Part shown: positions 27,594-39,111 of the stretch, one piece after another
How positions within the stretch are numbered: position 1 is the stretch's first letter
Layout: every line of letters begins with the position of its first letter
Assembly: GCA_013115135.1 (NCBI GenBank)
Contig: JABANP010000142.1
Location: 49,167 to 113,166, forward strand
Direction of reading: 5' to 3'
Length of the DNA stretch: 64,000 nt
Origin: Perkinsus olseni
Taxonomy: Eukaryota; Perkinsozoa; Perkinsida; Perkinsidae
Made by a program: the position numbers and the translations under genes
Notes under the pieces: generated by a model
The model's database searches: none
What the model was told of the DNA's origin: nothing
Seen by the model: only the letters and a program-made list of their open reading frames with translations

Positions 27594-28501
27594 ATGGTGT
27601 CTCATAAACGCCCACCGGACGACAACAGCGGTGGTAGTAGTAGCAGTAGCTGCCTTGACCTGGACGCCTTCCCTGCATTCAAGGACCTCCTCAGAGCTCT
27701 ATCCGACTATGCTAGAATAACAGGCTTCCGATACGAGTATCGCAAGGAATGGAGTCCCTGATTATCGTTTACTACCTTTTCCTCAGCCCCCGGGATTTTC
27801 AAGATTCTTCCGACTTCAACTCGGCCGGCAGCGTCGTCAGAGACTACCAACGGCGTCTTGTCTCCGGCACAGACCGAGAGTTGTGGCGGCAGGCAGTCAA
27901 CGCGGTTAGATGCGCTGAGCAGGAAGGCATTAGAACCGTCATGGTTGCAACTTGCCGCGATCTGGGCGTGTGGCCTGAGAGCGTGAAGCCTAGTGAGAGT
28001 TCTTGTAAGGAGGTGATTCTCATTCCCTGCTCCATCACAGTCAAAGCAGGTATGGCCTGGCAGGACACATCGGAGCCTTTAGAGAAGATAGCGGTGGCAC
28101 TCTACAATCAACAGCACAATGTTGCTGATAGTGCAGACTATCAAGTACGCCACACGCCTCTTCACTTCTGTCATCGTCATGAGTATTCTAGGCGGTCTCC
28201 CGAACGGCGAGCTTCATATCCGATTTTGTCTATGCCACTGTTGGGAGTGAGGACCCCGAACTTCACCAGGGTACGGTACTATTCACGGCGCTCACTACAC
28301 ATTTAGTAACACATTTTAGGTGAAAAGTCGAAGCTCATGCTCACAGCCTTCCTCAACCGAGTCAAGGAGTACCAGGCGCGTAAAGAGGCTAATATAGGGC
28401 GAGAGGAGCCCGAGGCATACAAGCGGATACGAGGGACAGTACGCTACGGCAACAGCCCCTTCCGCCACTCTGACCTCGCAGATTACGCCACCCTGGCCTG
28501 A
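27594..28501 (+). CDS. hypothetical protein
   Basis: ATG 27594 (MVSHKRPPDDNSGGSSSS) to TGA 28499-28501 (DLADYATLA). Four exons joined by introns of about 50, 53 and 49 bp: donors at about 27754 (GTCCCTGA, not a consensus purine at +3), 28145 (GTACGCC) and 28271 (GTACGGT). The product is about 230 residues, mostly helical and charged, with segments DLDAFPAFKDLLRALSDYAR, YQRRLVSGTDRELWRQAVN, GIRTVMVATCRDLGVWPES and RVKEYQARKEANIGREEPEA. No family recognised. Only 45 bp separate its start from the stop of the hydrolase upstream. Confidence 0.6.
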
Positions 28502-28517
28502 GCAGGTACTATCAGCT

Positions 28518-28739
28518 ATGGATAGATGGGCGCCTCCGTCATTAGTATCGTACATAGGGGAGTGGACTACTGATAACTTCCCTTCTCCTACCACAGCTGC
28601 TTTAGTAATACCACTACTCGTGTTATCGTTGACTTGTCGTCCTCTTTCTCAGCTCGGTTTCGGAGTTGTTGCCGCGGCTACTGCAATAGGAGTGGCGGCT
28701 GCTATGAACCGATCCAAGAAAAACCATAGAAAAGAATGA
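28518..28739 (+). CDS. possible small membrane protein
   Basis: Open frame of 73 codons starting 17 bp after the preceding stop. It has two hydrophobic stretches (ALVIPLLVLSL, LGFGVVAAATAIGVAAAMN) and a basic end (RSKKNHRKE), the layout of a small tail-anchored or two-pass membrane protein. No homologue recognised. It may instead be 3' untranslated sequence of the upstream gene. Confidence 0.35.
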   Translation: MDRWAPPSLVSYIGEWTTDNFPSPTTAALVIPLLVLSLTCRPLSQLGFGVVAAATAIGVAAAMNRSKKNHRKE

Positions 28740-28828
28740 ATCGTTATCGACTCTCACTTGAACAACAACATTTTTCAATCCGCTAGAGTTGTGTTTATGG
28801 AGTTGATCTAGCGGCTTCCACGAAAAGC

Positions 28829-29500
28829 ATGTTCTTTCTTCCGAGTGGTCGCCTGTATGCGACGACGGCGGCCAGCGCTGAATTCAAGTCCCAGCTGCCC
28901 CGAACAGCCCACACGATATACCTAGCCCTTCTGAGTGGTCACTTCGGTGGTACTGTATCGACCATGGTGTGCAGGAGCCCTATCTGCAAGCCTTCGCAGG
29001 GGGACAGGGGTACTCCCACTCACGTGTACTGGCGGTTAGCATGGTTGCAGGTATCGTCTTGGTGGAGGGCAGCCACAGGGCAGAACGGCTATAACGATAA
29101 TTCACCCTATCAGCGAGCATCATGTGACCCTTCACGATACCAAGTGGAACTTGTTTCGGGCTATTCTCGTTGTTGTTGTTGCCGTGCTACTCTAAGGTAC
29201 CCGGTGACCTTCTGTGAGATGCGACCGATAACATGTATACCCGATCAACTCAAGCTGCATCCAGTGGCTATTGGACATCCTCTATTCGGTGACTATTACT
29301 ACACTAATGACAGGTAGTATTGGCTGCATTAGTGCTGAGGTAGGGAAACACTCTTCAGGGTCCTCGATGCTCACTACAAAGCCGGGAGGTTATTTACGAT
29401 GCCTCGTGGGCTCAAGGGGCCGACTATCCAGCCTTGGTTATCATCCCCAGGCGTCTGGCAGGAACACCATCTGCGAGCTCTCTTTCCCACAGCACACTGA
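28829..29500 (+). CDS. RluA-type pseudouridine synthase-like protein, N-terminally incomplete
   Basis: Recognisable blocks in order: SGRLYATTAASAEFKSQL with TIYLALLSGHF (compare TSGLLxFA...KxYxALVxG of RluA-family enzymes), then, after intron-like breaks, LKLHPVAIGHPLFGD (about 29250-29290; compare HQIRxHLxxIGHPxxGD). A 46-bp intron at about 29315-29360 joins to RLFTMPRGLKGP and the stop TGA at 29498-29500. RluA-type enzymes convert uridine to pseudouridine in rRNA or other RNAs. The HRLD motif carrying the catalytic aspartate, expected just before the first block, is not visible upstream, so the gene is either 5' truncated or the exon was missed. The call is from short motifs and moderate. 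Confidence 0.5.
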
Positions 29501-30108
29501 CGATGCTGGGGACTCGGCCCAGTGGATCGTGCGATGGCCTTCTCGCTCTACTCCCGCTTTACCCGACCTCCAGCCTCCGCCTGAAAGTCTCGAGGAAGTT
29601 GTCATGGAGGATGAGGTAGCCGTATTGGGCTCTGGGGGGCCTTGGACTGCTGTACCGTAGATCGGGAGTATCGTCGGCATTCCTCCGCTGAAGCCGTACG
29701 AGTCCGCCCTGCGGCACTTGGCTGATATCGAGTCGCTTGTTCGGCACTGGGGATTCATCGAAGGAGACGATGTCCAACTTGGAGAGAATCAAGGATCCAA
29801 GGCGAGTCATCACTCGAGCAGCATTCCAGTGTGATCAGGCCTGATCGCTGTAGATACACCGATCGTGATGTGTTCTTCGACCAACCTCGGAAGTGGGTAC
29901 GCAAGCTCTAACAGCATGTTTCCGTTCAATATGTTTCAAACTCATTTGTGAGTTCGAGCTTGGCACAGTCACCAGCGGACGCATTGCACTTGCCGCCCAA
30001 ATCTGATCATTCTACCTGAGACGCTGATGAAGGGTGATGACTGAACACCAAGTACCATAGTGGTTGGAAATAGTCAACATACATTGGTAGATATACTTAA
30101 TGGTACTA
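29501..30108. other. convergent intergenic region
   Basis: About 600 bp between the ends of a plus-strand and a minus-strand gene. Short open frames on both strands (for example 29271-29660 and 29559-29813) show no motif. Confidence 0.45.
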
Positions 30109-31903
30109 TCAGAGTGGTGTAACTGTGCATTGGCTTCGACGACCAGACGATCGAGTCTTCCTCAAGGACGCTCCCATCAGACGCCGTTCCCTGGCCCTGC
30201 TCCAGCTCAGCTCCTTCATCAGGAAGAAGGTGTCCAATGGTGTTCCATCACGCATTTGGACGACGGGGCCCGGACGGAGGTCGAAGTCTTGGTAGACTAT
30301 CTTGGCTGTTCTGCAGGATATGTGCACTCTGAAAGCGAATACAAATATCATACTACATCAAGCGACTACGATGCATATGCTCCCTCCACGACTCCTATGA
30401 GAGTAGTCACTGCTGTTTACCACTGTACTACGTATCATGGAAGAAAGCAGCCCCCATCCCCCCGTGTATGACCTCTTCGGATCGCCTGTGCTCTCCATGA
30501 GGTGTGCCGTAGCAACCCCTTCACCCCAAACATCATAGATGAAGTTGCTGCCGCCAAGTATCCCCGCTACACACGTGCCAGTAGCGACTCCTATCCTCAA
30601 CGCCAATGGGTTGCCATGATCATCTCGTATACCCCTCTCCGGTATGCCCTCCTTCATTGCTAGGGCCATCCGACAGCCACAATGTGCGTGCTGTGGATTT
30701 GGGAGTGGGTAGTCCACACGCCGCCATGTACGCATCACCACAGGTCTTGATCTTCTCAAGGCCGTAGTCCTCGGCGATGTCATCAAAAAGAGTGAACAAA
30801 TCATTGAGTAGAGCCACCAGATCCTCGGGTCTCATCCTACTGGTCATATTGGTAAAGGCGACCACATCCGAAAAAGACGATAGTGACCTGGTCAAATCTC
30901 TGGGCCAAACCAGATGGGAAGATGTGATCGAACCCTCTGGCCTTGATTGAGGCCACTATAGTTTCTGGCAGCACATTCAAGAGTAACTTCTCACTCCTCT
31001 CGGTCTCGTTTGGCTAATGTAACGCCAAGGACATAGTCCTTCCGCAATAGTCGGCCATACATGTACTTGACCACTAGAAGTATTCCCGTGCAAAAGATGG
31101 TAAATGCTATATTTTCACCCGGCTGAGAAAAGTAACCGCTCTTCATTCGCGGGTCAGGAGAGAGGTAAAGTAAAGGGTAATGTACAGTATACTCGACAAG
31201 TAGAAAAAATATCGCCACATAGAAGAAGTGTACGAATCGGAGATGGTAGCACGTGCCAAGACAGTATATTATCAGCACTGTGTCGAAGGTATCCTCTATA
31301 GACCAGCAATAAAAAGGAAAAACAAATGGTGCTACATAGACCCACATCATAGCAATAATGCCGGTAATGAAGGCTAGTATCCAATGTATCAAGGCGTGAT
31401 TGGTAATAAACCATGAGCTTCCATCACGGAAGTAAATGCTGAGGCCACCTGTTATAATAGCTGATAATATTATTATCAATTCTGGTGAGGCAACCAGTAC
31501 TGACCAGTAGCTGATTGAGTCAGTTTTACCATAGCACAGTACAGTACTTCGAACATAATCTCCCATGATCTTAGCCTCCGATAGAGAGTCGGTTCAAGCA
31601 AGCATAGCGAACGTAGGCCACTATGAACGAGCAGCATATGGCCAACACGGCATTCCAGCATCTGTGAATCTTCGAGGCACATAACCGCCTGGTCCAATCC
31701 ATAACGTAGCTCTTCTCCAAACCAGCGTTAGGGAATTCTAGAGTGAATAGGTTCATACCATGACCGAATTGTTCCCAGAGACCATCCCGTTGGAGCGTAT
31801 CAAATCCAAGCTTACGCCACGATACATGGGGGTCTTCGGCAGGGTCACGATCACCCAATAGATACCGGAACCGCCATGGTAAACATTCAAGAACCGACGT
31901 CAT
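30109..31903 (-). CDS. membrane class III nucleotidyl (adenylyl) cyclase, single catalytic domain
   Basis: ATG 31903 to TGA 30109-30111. N-terminal cytosolic part, then about six hydrophobic segments (from AVLAICCSFIVAY to AFTIFCTGILLVVKYMY, about 31660-31060), a signalling-helix-like linker (LLLNVLPETIVASIKARG) and a class III catalytic domain: FSDVVAFTNM with the first metal Asp (about 30880), LEKIKTCGDAYMA with Lys and second metal Asp (about 30755), LRIGVATGTCVAGILGG and IYDVWGEGVATAHLMES (about 30515), ending VHISCRTAKIVYQDFD and DTFFL. Lys plus the Asp in YDVWG favour ATP over GTP. The transition-state Asn and Arg expected in VNxAxRM are replaced (VATAHLM). It may supply cAMP to the PKA subunit encoded nearby if it is active or pairs with another domain. 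Confidence 0.85.
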
Positions 31904-31996
31904 TCACCACGCGACGCTGTGGTCACGACGACAGCAACAGCAGCGACCGTCTGAGTAGGAGTTTTGTGGCGCGTGACGCTACTTCGAGACAGAAAA

Positions 31997-33537
31997 ATGG
32001 CAGCGGCTGTTCTTGCCTTATCCGGTCGGAGTAGTGTTTTCACCAGACCTTTATCATCCTTTCTTCGAGCGAATGGGAGGTAGTAGGGCGACACGTCAAA
32101 CGGTACCAAAATTCACCAGGTCAGGTTTGGTATCGTTCCGAGGGCTTCCTTCTCTACACTATTACGGAAGGAGTCAAGCTACCGATTCGACTCAAGGTGA
32201 GGGTGCCTTGTGCTTCTAGCTGCTTACCGAATATCTTCCTTTCAGTCGGGTAGTAGTACCGCATAGGAACAAGAAACGGGGCGAGGATGCTTCATTCAAT
32301 AGCGACCTGTAAGTCCAAGGGCCGTCATTCAACGTCAGCTGCCCTCCTGTAGGTATCTAGGTGTTGCTGACGGGGTTGGAGGTTGGATACTGGAAGGGGT
32401 GGACTCCGGGGAGTACAGCAGGCTGCTCATGCATAAGTACTATTAGGGCATGGGGGATGGGAGATGGATGGTAACCATTGTCGCAGAATATGCAACGAGA
32501 TCAGAGAATACGAGAAGGCTTTGTTGCGAGATGAGAGTGGCGAAAGGGCTAGATGCCCGGACCCCGTGATGGCTATGACCAGGGCAGCGAGACATATTGA
32601 TCTGCTGGGTAGGAAAGCGGAGCTGGGAGGCCATGGCTCATGTCAAGTCGATCGATGTGGGGCTGTATCGAGGCAGCGGGTGGAAGGAATCTTAGAGCTA
32701 GTGATGTAGAATACCGCAATGTTGAGGGTTTACCACGGAATACTCAGTAGCCACTAAAGACTGCGCAGGAGTGCAGATGACGAAGGGCGTCAACTGTAAC
32801 AGTCAGGCTCGTCAACTTGCCTCCTGTGTTTCCTCGACCCCAATACCGGCATTCTCAACACTGCTAACGTGGGCGACTCAGCATGGATGGCCTTCCGCCC
32901 GGGGACTTCACTGGTACTCGTTGAAGCTGAGGCTGCTACGTCATTCACCGCCTCGTTGTGTAGGGATACCGGAGTAAAGAACAGACCTTCGCATTCAACG
33001 CCCCTTACCAGCTCGATAGAAACCAGCGGGTGTCATCACCCCTTCGACTGGCTCAGAGGTCCAAGACACGTCTGGAGGAGGGGGACATGGTGAGATCTAC
33101 TACGAGGCCTCCTTACTCCTGGTAGGAGTTCTATGGCCGCTGACAGGTCGTAGTTGCCAGCGACGGCCTCTGGGACAACGTTTTTGATAAGGATGTCATG
33201 CGCGTACTGCAAAAAGAGCAGGATGACGTGCATGCAGCAGCGACTGAGCTAGCTACTATGGCGGTCAATAACGGCCGGAATAGGTATATCGAGGGGGCAG
33301 CGATGGTTCCGTCATGTAGTAGTGGTCCGTGTTAGGACCTACGCCTCTCCCCTTCTTCCGCCATGCCCTCCAGCAGAGAACTTTCGTAGGACTTGGAGGT
33401 TAGTTCTGCTATGGTCATCTGCCGTCAGGGAACCGCCTTGTCGTTCAGGCAAGGAGGATGATGTGACAGTTGTGGTGGGTAGGCTGACTCGGACATCAGA
33501 ACCGTCCAACGAAGGTGAGCTCAAAATCTCTCTCTAA
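31997..33537 (+). CDS. PPM/PP2C-family phosphatase, PPTC7-like, probably mitochondrial
   Basis: ATG 31997 to TAA 33535-33537. The N-terminus MAAAVLALSGRSSVFTRPL is Arg/Ser-rich without acids, like a mitochondrial presequence. Conserved motifs: HRNKKRGEDASFNSD, YLGVADGVGGWILEGVDSGE (metal-binding Asp, about 32350), LNPNTGILNTANVGDSAWMA (about 32830-32890), VVASDGLWDNVFDKDVM (about 33150) and DDVTVVVGRLT (last metal Asp, about 33460). These match PPTC7/TOPP-like single-domain phosphatases, which dephosphorylate mitochondrial proteins using Mn/Mg. Introns of about 50 bp. A second, divergent copy follows in the same direction 126 bp downstream. The short N-terminal cassette and the GVDSGEYSR block make the PPTC7 assignment strong. 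Confidence 0.85.
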
Positions 33538-33663
33538 GGCAGCACACTCTGTCGCTCAGTTATCGACATCGATGAGAGCGAGGCTGAGCTGCGGATATAG
33601 TCTCTCCGACGGTAGTACCTCTCGAAGAATAGGTTACCCTTTCACTGCCCAATAATTCGTTCA

Positions 33664-35256
33664 ATGGCTGCTAGAGTTGTTCTTTTTTCGGTAGTGTCAT
33701 TCTTGTTGTGTTCGTTCGAAGTGGCCTCCTATCGCGGTGCCAGTACCAGTATGTTATCCAATCTAAATTTTTATAAGTCGTGGAAGGTTCCTGCAGTAGC
33801 AGCGGCAGCTCGGCGAGCACTCGCTAGGAGAACCTCCACCCCATTGGCCTTCAGAGGCATATCTTCAACTTCACGCCGACCCAACACGGCTGGGAACAGC
33901 AGCTTTTATCAGTTCAGCGCAAGGTAAATGGACGGATGGTCCAAAGTCCCCCCATGCTGGTCATTTCAGTCGAATAGTGATCCCCAACTTCAGAAAGGAG
34001 GTGGGTGAGGATGCGTCATTTCACAGCAATTTGTAAGGACCCCCTTCGCTCCGCCGCGCTGCCCAATGCCGGGCTGTCTAAGGTACATCGGTGTAGTAGA
34101 CGGCGTTGGAGGCAAGAATGTGTCCGGTGTGGACCCAGCTCGCTACAGCCGGGCTCTCGTACACAAGTGAGTAGAAGTCATGAAACCCCACCCACGCCCA
34201 TGACAGCATTTCATCAGTATCGTCGGTGAGATAACCCACTACGAGAAGGAGTGTTTAGCGCATCAACCCTCAACGGACGGGGGCACGGCTGCAGCTGCAT
34301 TTGCCTATCGGCCGCCGGATCCCCAGGCGGTGATGGCTCGAGCAGCGTCTCGAACGACGGACATACTCGGTAGCAGAGCAAGCGTGGATGTGGCAGGTGC
34401 TGATGAAGCGTTTGTGTCAGGTTCCGCTACTTGTCTTATTGGCTTCCTTTCCCCCCTCACTGGAGTTCTCCATACTTGCAACGTCGGGGACTCATGTTTT
34501 CTTGTCTATCGGTCGAATGAACAGAAGGTTGGTGGAGTATTTCCGAAGCTATGCTTGGTATCCTCTCTAACGCAGGTGCTGTATCGCTCGAAGGAGCAGC
34601 TGCGAACCTTCAATTTCCCTTACCAGATAGGGCCAGCCACCCCAGATCTGCCCTTACAAAGCGGCGTTGTGAAGAAGATCCAGCTCGAGGAAGGGGACAA
34701 AGTGGGCAAGAATGAGATGCAAGTGGTTGAATTTCGGATCATTTTTCAGGTTGTTTTCGCGACCGATGGCCTCTGGGATAACCTGTATGACGAGGATGTC
34801 TGTAGTATCGTTCAAGGTACTGCCGATAATGTTAAACTAGCATGTCGTACACTGGCAGAGGCAGCTTACAGGAACAGTCGCGATAAGTGAGTCCCTAGCT
34901 TCCCTTCTTTCTATGCGACAGTACCTCGTCTCAGGACATACTTCTCGCCCTTCAGTGAGCGTGCTGCAGAGTTTTTCGGTCACCGCATCCACATTGGAGG
35001 TAGGTCACATGTGACGACACAATAGAGGGTCGGCAATGGGTGCGGTCAGGTAAAGTAGACGACATATCAATTGTTGTCGCCGATGTAGAGCGGAGAACAC
35101 TCAGTCCTGTCCTTGGTGAGTGGTCGGAGAGGATTTATTTGTGATTGTTACTGCTGTTCCTCAGAGCCTCACATCACTGAGGTTAGTCAGAATGATGATT
35201 GTTTGCCCTGTCCACAAACCCTAGCCCGACTGAAGTTCAGCGTGGCTGCGGCGTGA
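33664..35256 (+). CDS. second PPM/PP2C-family phosphatase, PPTC7-like paralogue
   Basis: ATG 33664 to TGA 35254-35256. It opens with a hydrophobic signal-peptide-like stretch (VVLFSVVSFLLCSFEVASY) followed by a basic Ser/Arg/Ala-rich segment, then EDASFHSN, YIGVVDGVGGKNVSGVDPA with RYSRALVHK (about 34090-34170), THYEKECLAHQPSTDGGTAA, HTCNVGDSCFLVYRS (about 34470), FNFPYQIGP, VFATDGLWDNLYDEDVCS (about 34755) and VDDISIVVADVE (about 35060). All metal-ligand Asp motifs are present, so it should be active. Gene order and motif identity show tandem duplication with the previous gene, but the N-termini differ in kind: signal plus basic segment here, mitochondrial-like there. A bipartite signal could mean delivery to a relict plastid or the secretory system (inference). 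Confidence 0.82.
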
Positions 35257-35807
35257 TTTAACATCATGTTTACTACTTGTATACATCCTAACTGCTCCAC
35301 TGTCCATTCTCGATGTAATAATCTTATCGTGTTGAAAGAGGCAAGTTGTGTTGAATTTAGTAGTGGATATCATCAACCATTATCAGCCATGTTCCGCTTG
35401 GTGACAGCCTCAGTCAGGACCGCACATTGCTCGTGTATGACACACAACCAGCCATTATCAGCTAATCAAAGTGTGAGCCTCGGCAATGCCACCGTATGCG
35501 TCCTGAGCATTTTCGTGAAGGAGCAGAGCGGCTTTGACCACTTCCTGGTGAGAGTGTGTCCCCAGCACACCGAGAGCAATGCCAGTGAAGCGATAACAAT
35601 AACAAAAATATAACTTTCTCTAATCTCATGGTCTCGCTAATATGAGCGCTGTGCTATACAGTCACCGACAATCGATCATGGGTTTCAACGACTTATCGTA
35701 CTCATACTTGGTGTGAACACAAGGGCCGGAATTATGAACTGGACAGTACATTACAGAGTCCACTGAAGGTGGAACTCGCTGGTAGAGGAAGAAAAACAGT
35801 AACACGC
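35257..35807. other. convergent intergenic region
   Basis: About 550 bp between the ends of two convergent genes. The plus frame 35266-35613 is open for 115 codons, has a partly repeated HNQPLSA/HQPLSA motif and no recognisable domain; I treat it as non-coding. Confidence 0.45.
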
Positions 35808-37161
35808 TTAGTTTTGCTGCTCTAGGAGATGCTCAATAGTGGAGAGGTCCTGGCACCAGTAGTCCCACACACAAGCTTCCTTGGCATCCTTTTGATGGGA
35901 GGAGGCTGATCGAGACACGTCGGCAGAGAACCGATACACACAAGGTCAACTTACCCGCAATCGCACGCTCTTCGGAGGTCACGCCAGAGCAAACTAGGAG
36001 CGACTCTATACCGGAGTTCGAGACCGAAGTAGATATCCGTGTCGATGCGATCACCTACCACAAGCATCACAGCACAGCCAGGGCGCACAGTAGTTTTTAC
36101 CAACCATCACCATCCGCGATGCCGGCGTATCCGGATGAGCCTTCCGAATGGCAGCTTGCATGGCGAAGGGTTCTGGCTTGGCGATGAAGCAGTCCGGCTC
36201 TCGACCAGATGCTGTAGCAAGCGCACGGACGATGCATAAATTGCCCGGAGCCATCTGAAGGTGTATCGATCCGAGATGTTGCGCATGAGGATGAGCACCT
36301 ACCAGGGCACCCTTGGCTACTGGGATCTGAGCGTCAGGATTAGTGGCGATGAATTTGCAGCCTGGAATGAGTTGGAGACACAGGGATGCATAAGCCAGCT
36401 TGTAGTAGTTGATTTGTACGTCAAAACCTACCATCAGAGCGACAATAACACAGTGCGACCTTCGGGGCTCCACCCACCAGAGATGACCGCCTGTATGCTT
36501 GGGTCGACGGTGATGTCCCTGAGAGACTCAGCGTCCATGGCTTTACCGCTGTCAGCTTCCCCGCCGCCAACAACAGTGATGCCCTGACTCTCGAGCTCTC
36601 GGACCATGTTCTGGGATCCGATCGCGTACCTACACCCCGCTGGCATCATCGGTGTCACCCTAGTGTCACCGCTTACACTCGAGTAATGCCGAGCTGCTTC
36701 AGTCTGAGACCAGTGAGGTAGGCGCTGCATAGAGCCTTGTCCTCTTTGAAGAGCCCCTTCACTTCAGGGTACATCTCAGTGATTTTGTCGACGTATTGCT
36801 GACGAGTCTTCGAGCTATTGTTAGTAAGGCACCAAACGTCCTTGCCCTCATCATACAGCCTCTTGAGTAGGGACCCGACGCCATCAAAGGTGATGTTACC
36901 ATCGTAAAGGCATCCATCGCAATCGAAGATAAAAACGTCGTGGTTATCGATGAACCTGCGGGCCTCGGCAGTAGTGTCTATGTGCACGCCTGCCCTAAGA
37001 TGGCTCTTGTGGGATGAGGTACTGGTAGGGCTGCTGCTGCCAGAGAGAGAGGACATCAGAAAGATAAAACAGAGGAGGAAGCCTGAGCGAGCCCTCGTCC
37101 ATGAAACTATCGAGAAGCTGAACCCTGATCGTCCATCACGCTGAAACACTGAATTCGTCAT
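35808..37161 (-). CDS. HAD-superfamily phosphatase of the phosphoglycolate/4-nitrophenylphosphatase type
   Basis: Stop TAA 35808-35810. Motif I VFIFDCDGCLYDG (about 36925), motif II LTNNSSKTR (about 36815), a cap domain with GSQNMVRELESQGITVVGGG (about 36610) and IQAVISGG, motif III FIAKPEP (about 36185), motif IV VGDRIDTDIYFG (about 36040). These are the catalytic Asp-x-Asp, Thr/Ser, Lys and Asp-Asp sets of HAD class IIA phosphatases (PGP, PDXP). Phosphoglycolate salvage or pyridoxal-phosphate hydrolysis are the likely reactions. The upstream ATG at 37161 gives a hydrophobic leader (FLLCFIFLMSS); a second ATG at 37056 would remove it. The gene starts only 17 bp after the stop of the next gene upstream if ATG 37161 is used. 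Confidence 0.85.
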
Positions 37162-37177
37162 CCCGTCCGCGTAGCGC

Positions 37178-38989
37178 TCAGAACTCAACGGGTTCCACTT
37201 TGTCGTAGCCCGCGAGGATATCCTCAACTTGCTCAGGGTCAACCTCGGATATTTTTGCTGGACTGTAGTCCGGAGGCATTCCCTGACGAGAACATGACGT
37301 TAGCATGAGAGGCTGTAGACAGAAGCTAAGTTCTCATGGGTTCCGCAAGGCTCAGCGACTGCGTACTGCTGTGACCTACCTTGCCCTTGTCAAAGAGCGT
37401 GAAGCGGACACCCTCCTTGAAGTTGTGGTTATCAACATGAGTAATGGAGGCCCCCATAAGATACCTATTAACGAGTCCTACTCAACCGACAGCCCGATAC
37501 TGCTTTTAGGTACTCTCGTGCTAGACAGTCCCCCAATGATGACTGCTCTCGTAAGGCCTTGTCGTGAAGAGCGTACCACACCGCGCAGGAGGTAGGGCAC
37601 TTTCGGCTCAGTGTATCTGCCACATCCCGATTCCCCATTCCCGTGCTCACAGCGGCAGCGATTCTACTTAGACATTTCTCTGCGAAGGGATTGGTATCCT
37701 TCTGTGCTTCCAGAGCAGCGATAATGTCCATCAGAGAAGAATGATGGTCAGGTCCGAAGAACCTGCCAGGCCATGGAAGATGCTCCACTCCTCAACGACT
37801 GGCGACGGACCGTTCTATTTGCTGCAGAGTATCGGCGCTCAGTAAGGGCTCCTGGTGGACATCCTCGAGGCCCACACTACAGGCCGCATCCAACACCTTG
37901 TCGACCTCACCCTCGCATGCCATCAAGTCCGACCTGAACAGCGCAGCCTCATGGGGACAGGTAACACAAGAGCAGCGACGGTGATGATCACCTAAGCTGA
38001 TCCATTTTGTAAGAGTCCATGTAGTGGGTTGCCAAACCGTGCTTCAACAAGTCAACGCCGTTGAGGCGAGCTCCTGTGAGGCCTGCCAACACCAAGTGAA
38101 ATAATGATGTTTATAAAGCACGGGCTGCACCTAGATAGAGTCCCAGCCCAGGAGACTTCAGACGGGAGAGGAAATACGATGCACCAATATCAGGAACCTG
38201 ACCAGTGGATGGATATCCGCGCAGCTAACCGACTCGGGTTGGTACGAATCCGATGCCTGTCTCCGGCATAGAGAATATCGTATTCTCAGCGGCAATACGG
38301 TGCGTGCCATACAGGGAGAGGCCAACGCCTCCACCCATGACGATACCATTCCAAAGGGACACCCAGTTCGAGGGGTACCTACTATGCTGCTGTCATTCAG
38401 ACGTAGGGCGACGGAAGCAGCTTACGTATGGATTCGATGGTTCATTTGGAACTCGGTAGCAAACCACCTAAGAGAGAGATGAGCCACAATTGTCGACGGG
38501 CGAGATCTTACCTCAAATTCCATCCACTGTTGCCCTCGTCAGCCATACGGGCCACATCCCCTCCGGCACAGAAGGCCCGCTGACCCTCTCCAGTGACTAC
38601 GACCTACTAGACCCCCATCCAGCATAGCGTATGTGATGTTACTCCTACCGTGGGTGGACTGTCGCTGAGCATCCACTCGCCAACCCAGCTGTTGATACAG
38701 GAGACCTACCCAAAGACTGCAACGGTGGGCTAGTAATGGTGGCACTACTTGATCCAACGTCAAGGCATTGAGCTTAGAAGGTCTGTTGAGATGAATGTTG
38801 ACGACCTTGCGAGACTCCGATGCAGAAAGCTTGAGTTCGCCAGTGTGGATGGCAGAGGCGGTAGCACCTGCGAAGGGCGGTGCTGGAGACCTGATAGATC
38901 CACGGACTACTACTATGAGCCCCCACTGACGATGCGGCGGTGGACACATGCCTCGCTACGCTCCCCAGACGATTCATCAGAAAAAACAA
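37178..38989 (-). CDS. HIBCH: 3-hydroxyisobutyryl-CoA hydrolase (enoyl-CoA hydratase/isomerase family), mitochondrial
   Basis: ATG 38989 to TGA 37178-37180. The leader MFFLMNRLGSVARHVSTAA resembles a mitochondrial presequence. After a 46-bp intron come GELKLSASESRKVVNIHLNR and PSKLNALTLDQ, then INSWVGEWMLSD, VVVTGEGQRAFCAGGDVARM (oxyanion-hole segment, about 38585-38555), GIVMGGGVGLSLYGTHRIA (second oxyanion segment, about 38330), FSMPETGIGFVP with DIGASYFLSRL, and the C-terminal helix EGVRFTLFDKG. The end reads DILAGYDKVEPVEF. This is the order of HIBCH, which frees 3-hydroxyisobutyrate from its CoA ester in valine catabolism. Introns 45-60 bp. The call is secure within the HIBCH branch because of the FSMPETxIGFxPD signature. 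Confidence 0.88.
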
Positions 38990-39111
38990 CTGTCCGGAAA
39001 TGACCCCAGTCCCCCCGCCTCAGCCAAGCAGCAGCACTTCAACTCGATACATCCAGGATGGCTTAGTAAGTATGTACAGTGTGTCTACACACGATTCCGT
39101 GTGCGAGGATA

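Noticed and set aside
31560..31620. +1 frameshift in the cyclase between the first two exons
   Set aside because: A 43-bp GTTCGC...GCTAAG intron joins them in frame, so no shift is needed.
35266..35613. 115-codon plus ORF between PPM phosphatase 2 and the HAD gene
   Set aside because: No motif; lies between convergent gene ends; composition not coding-like.
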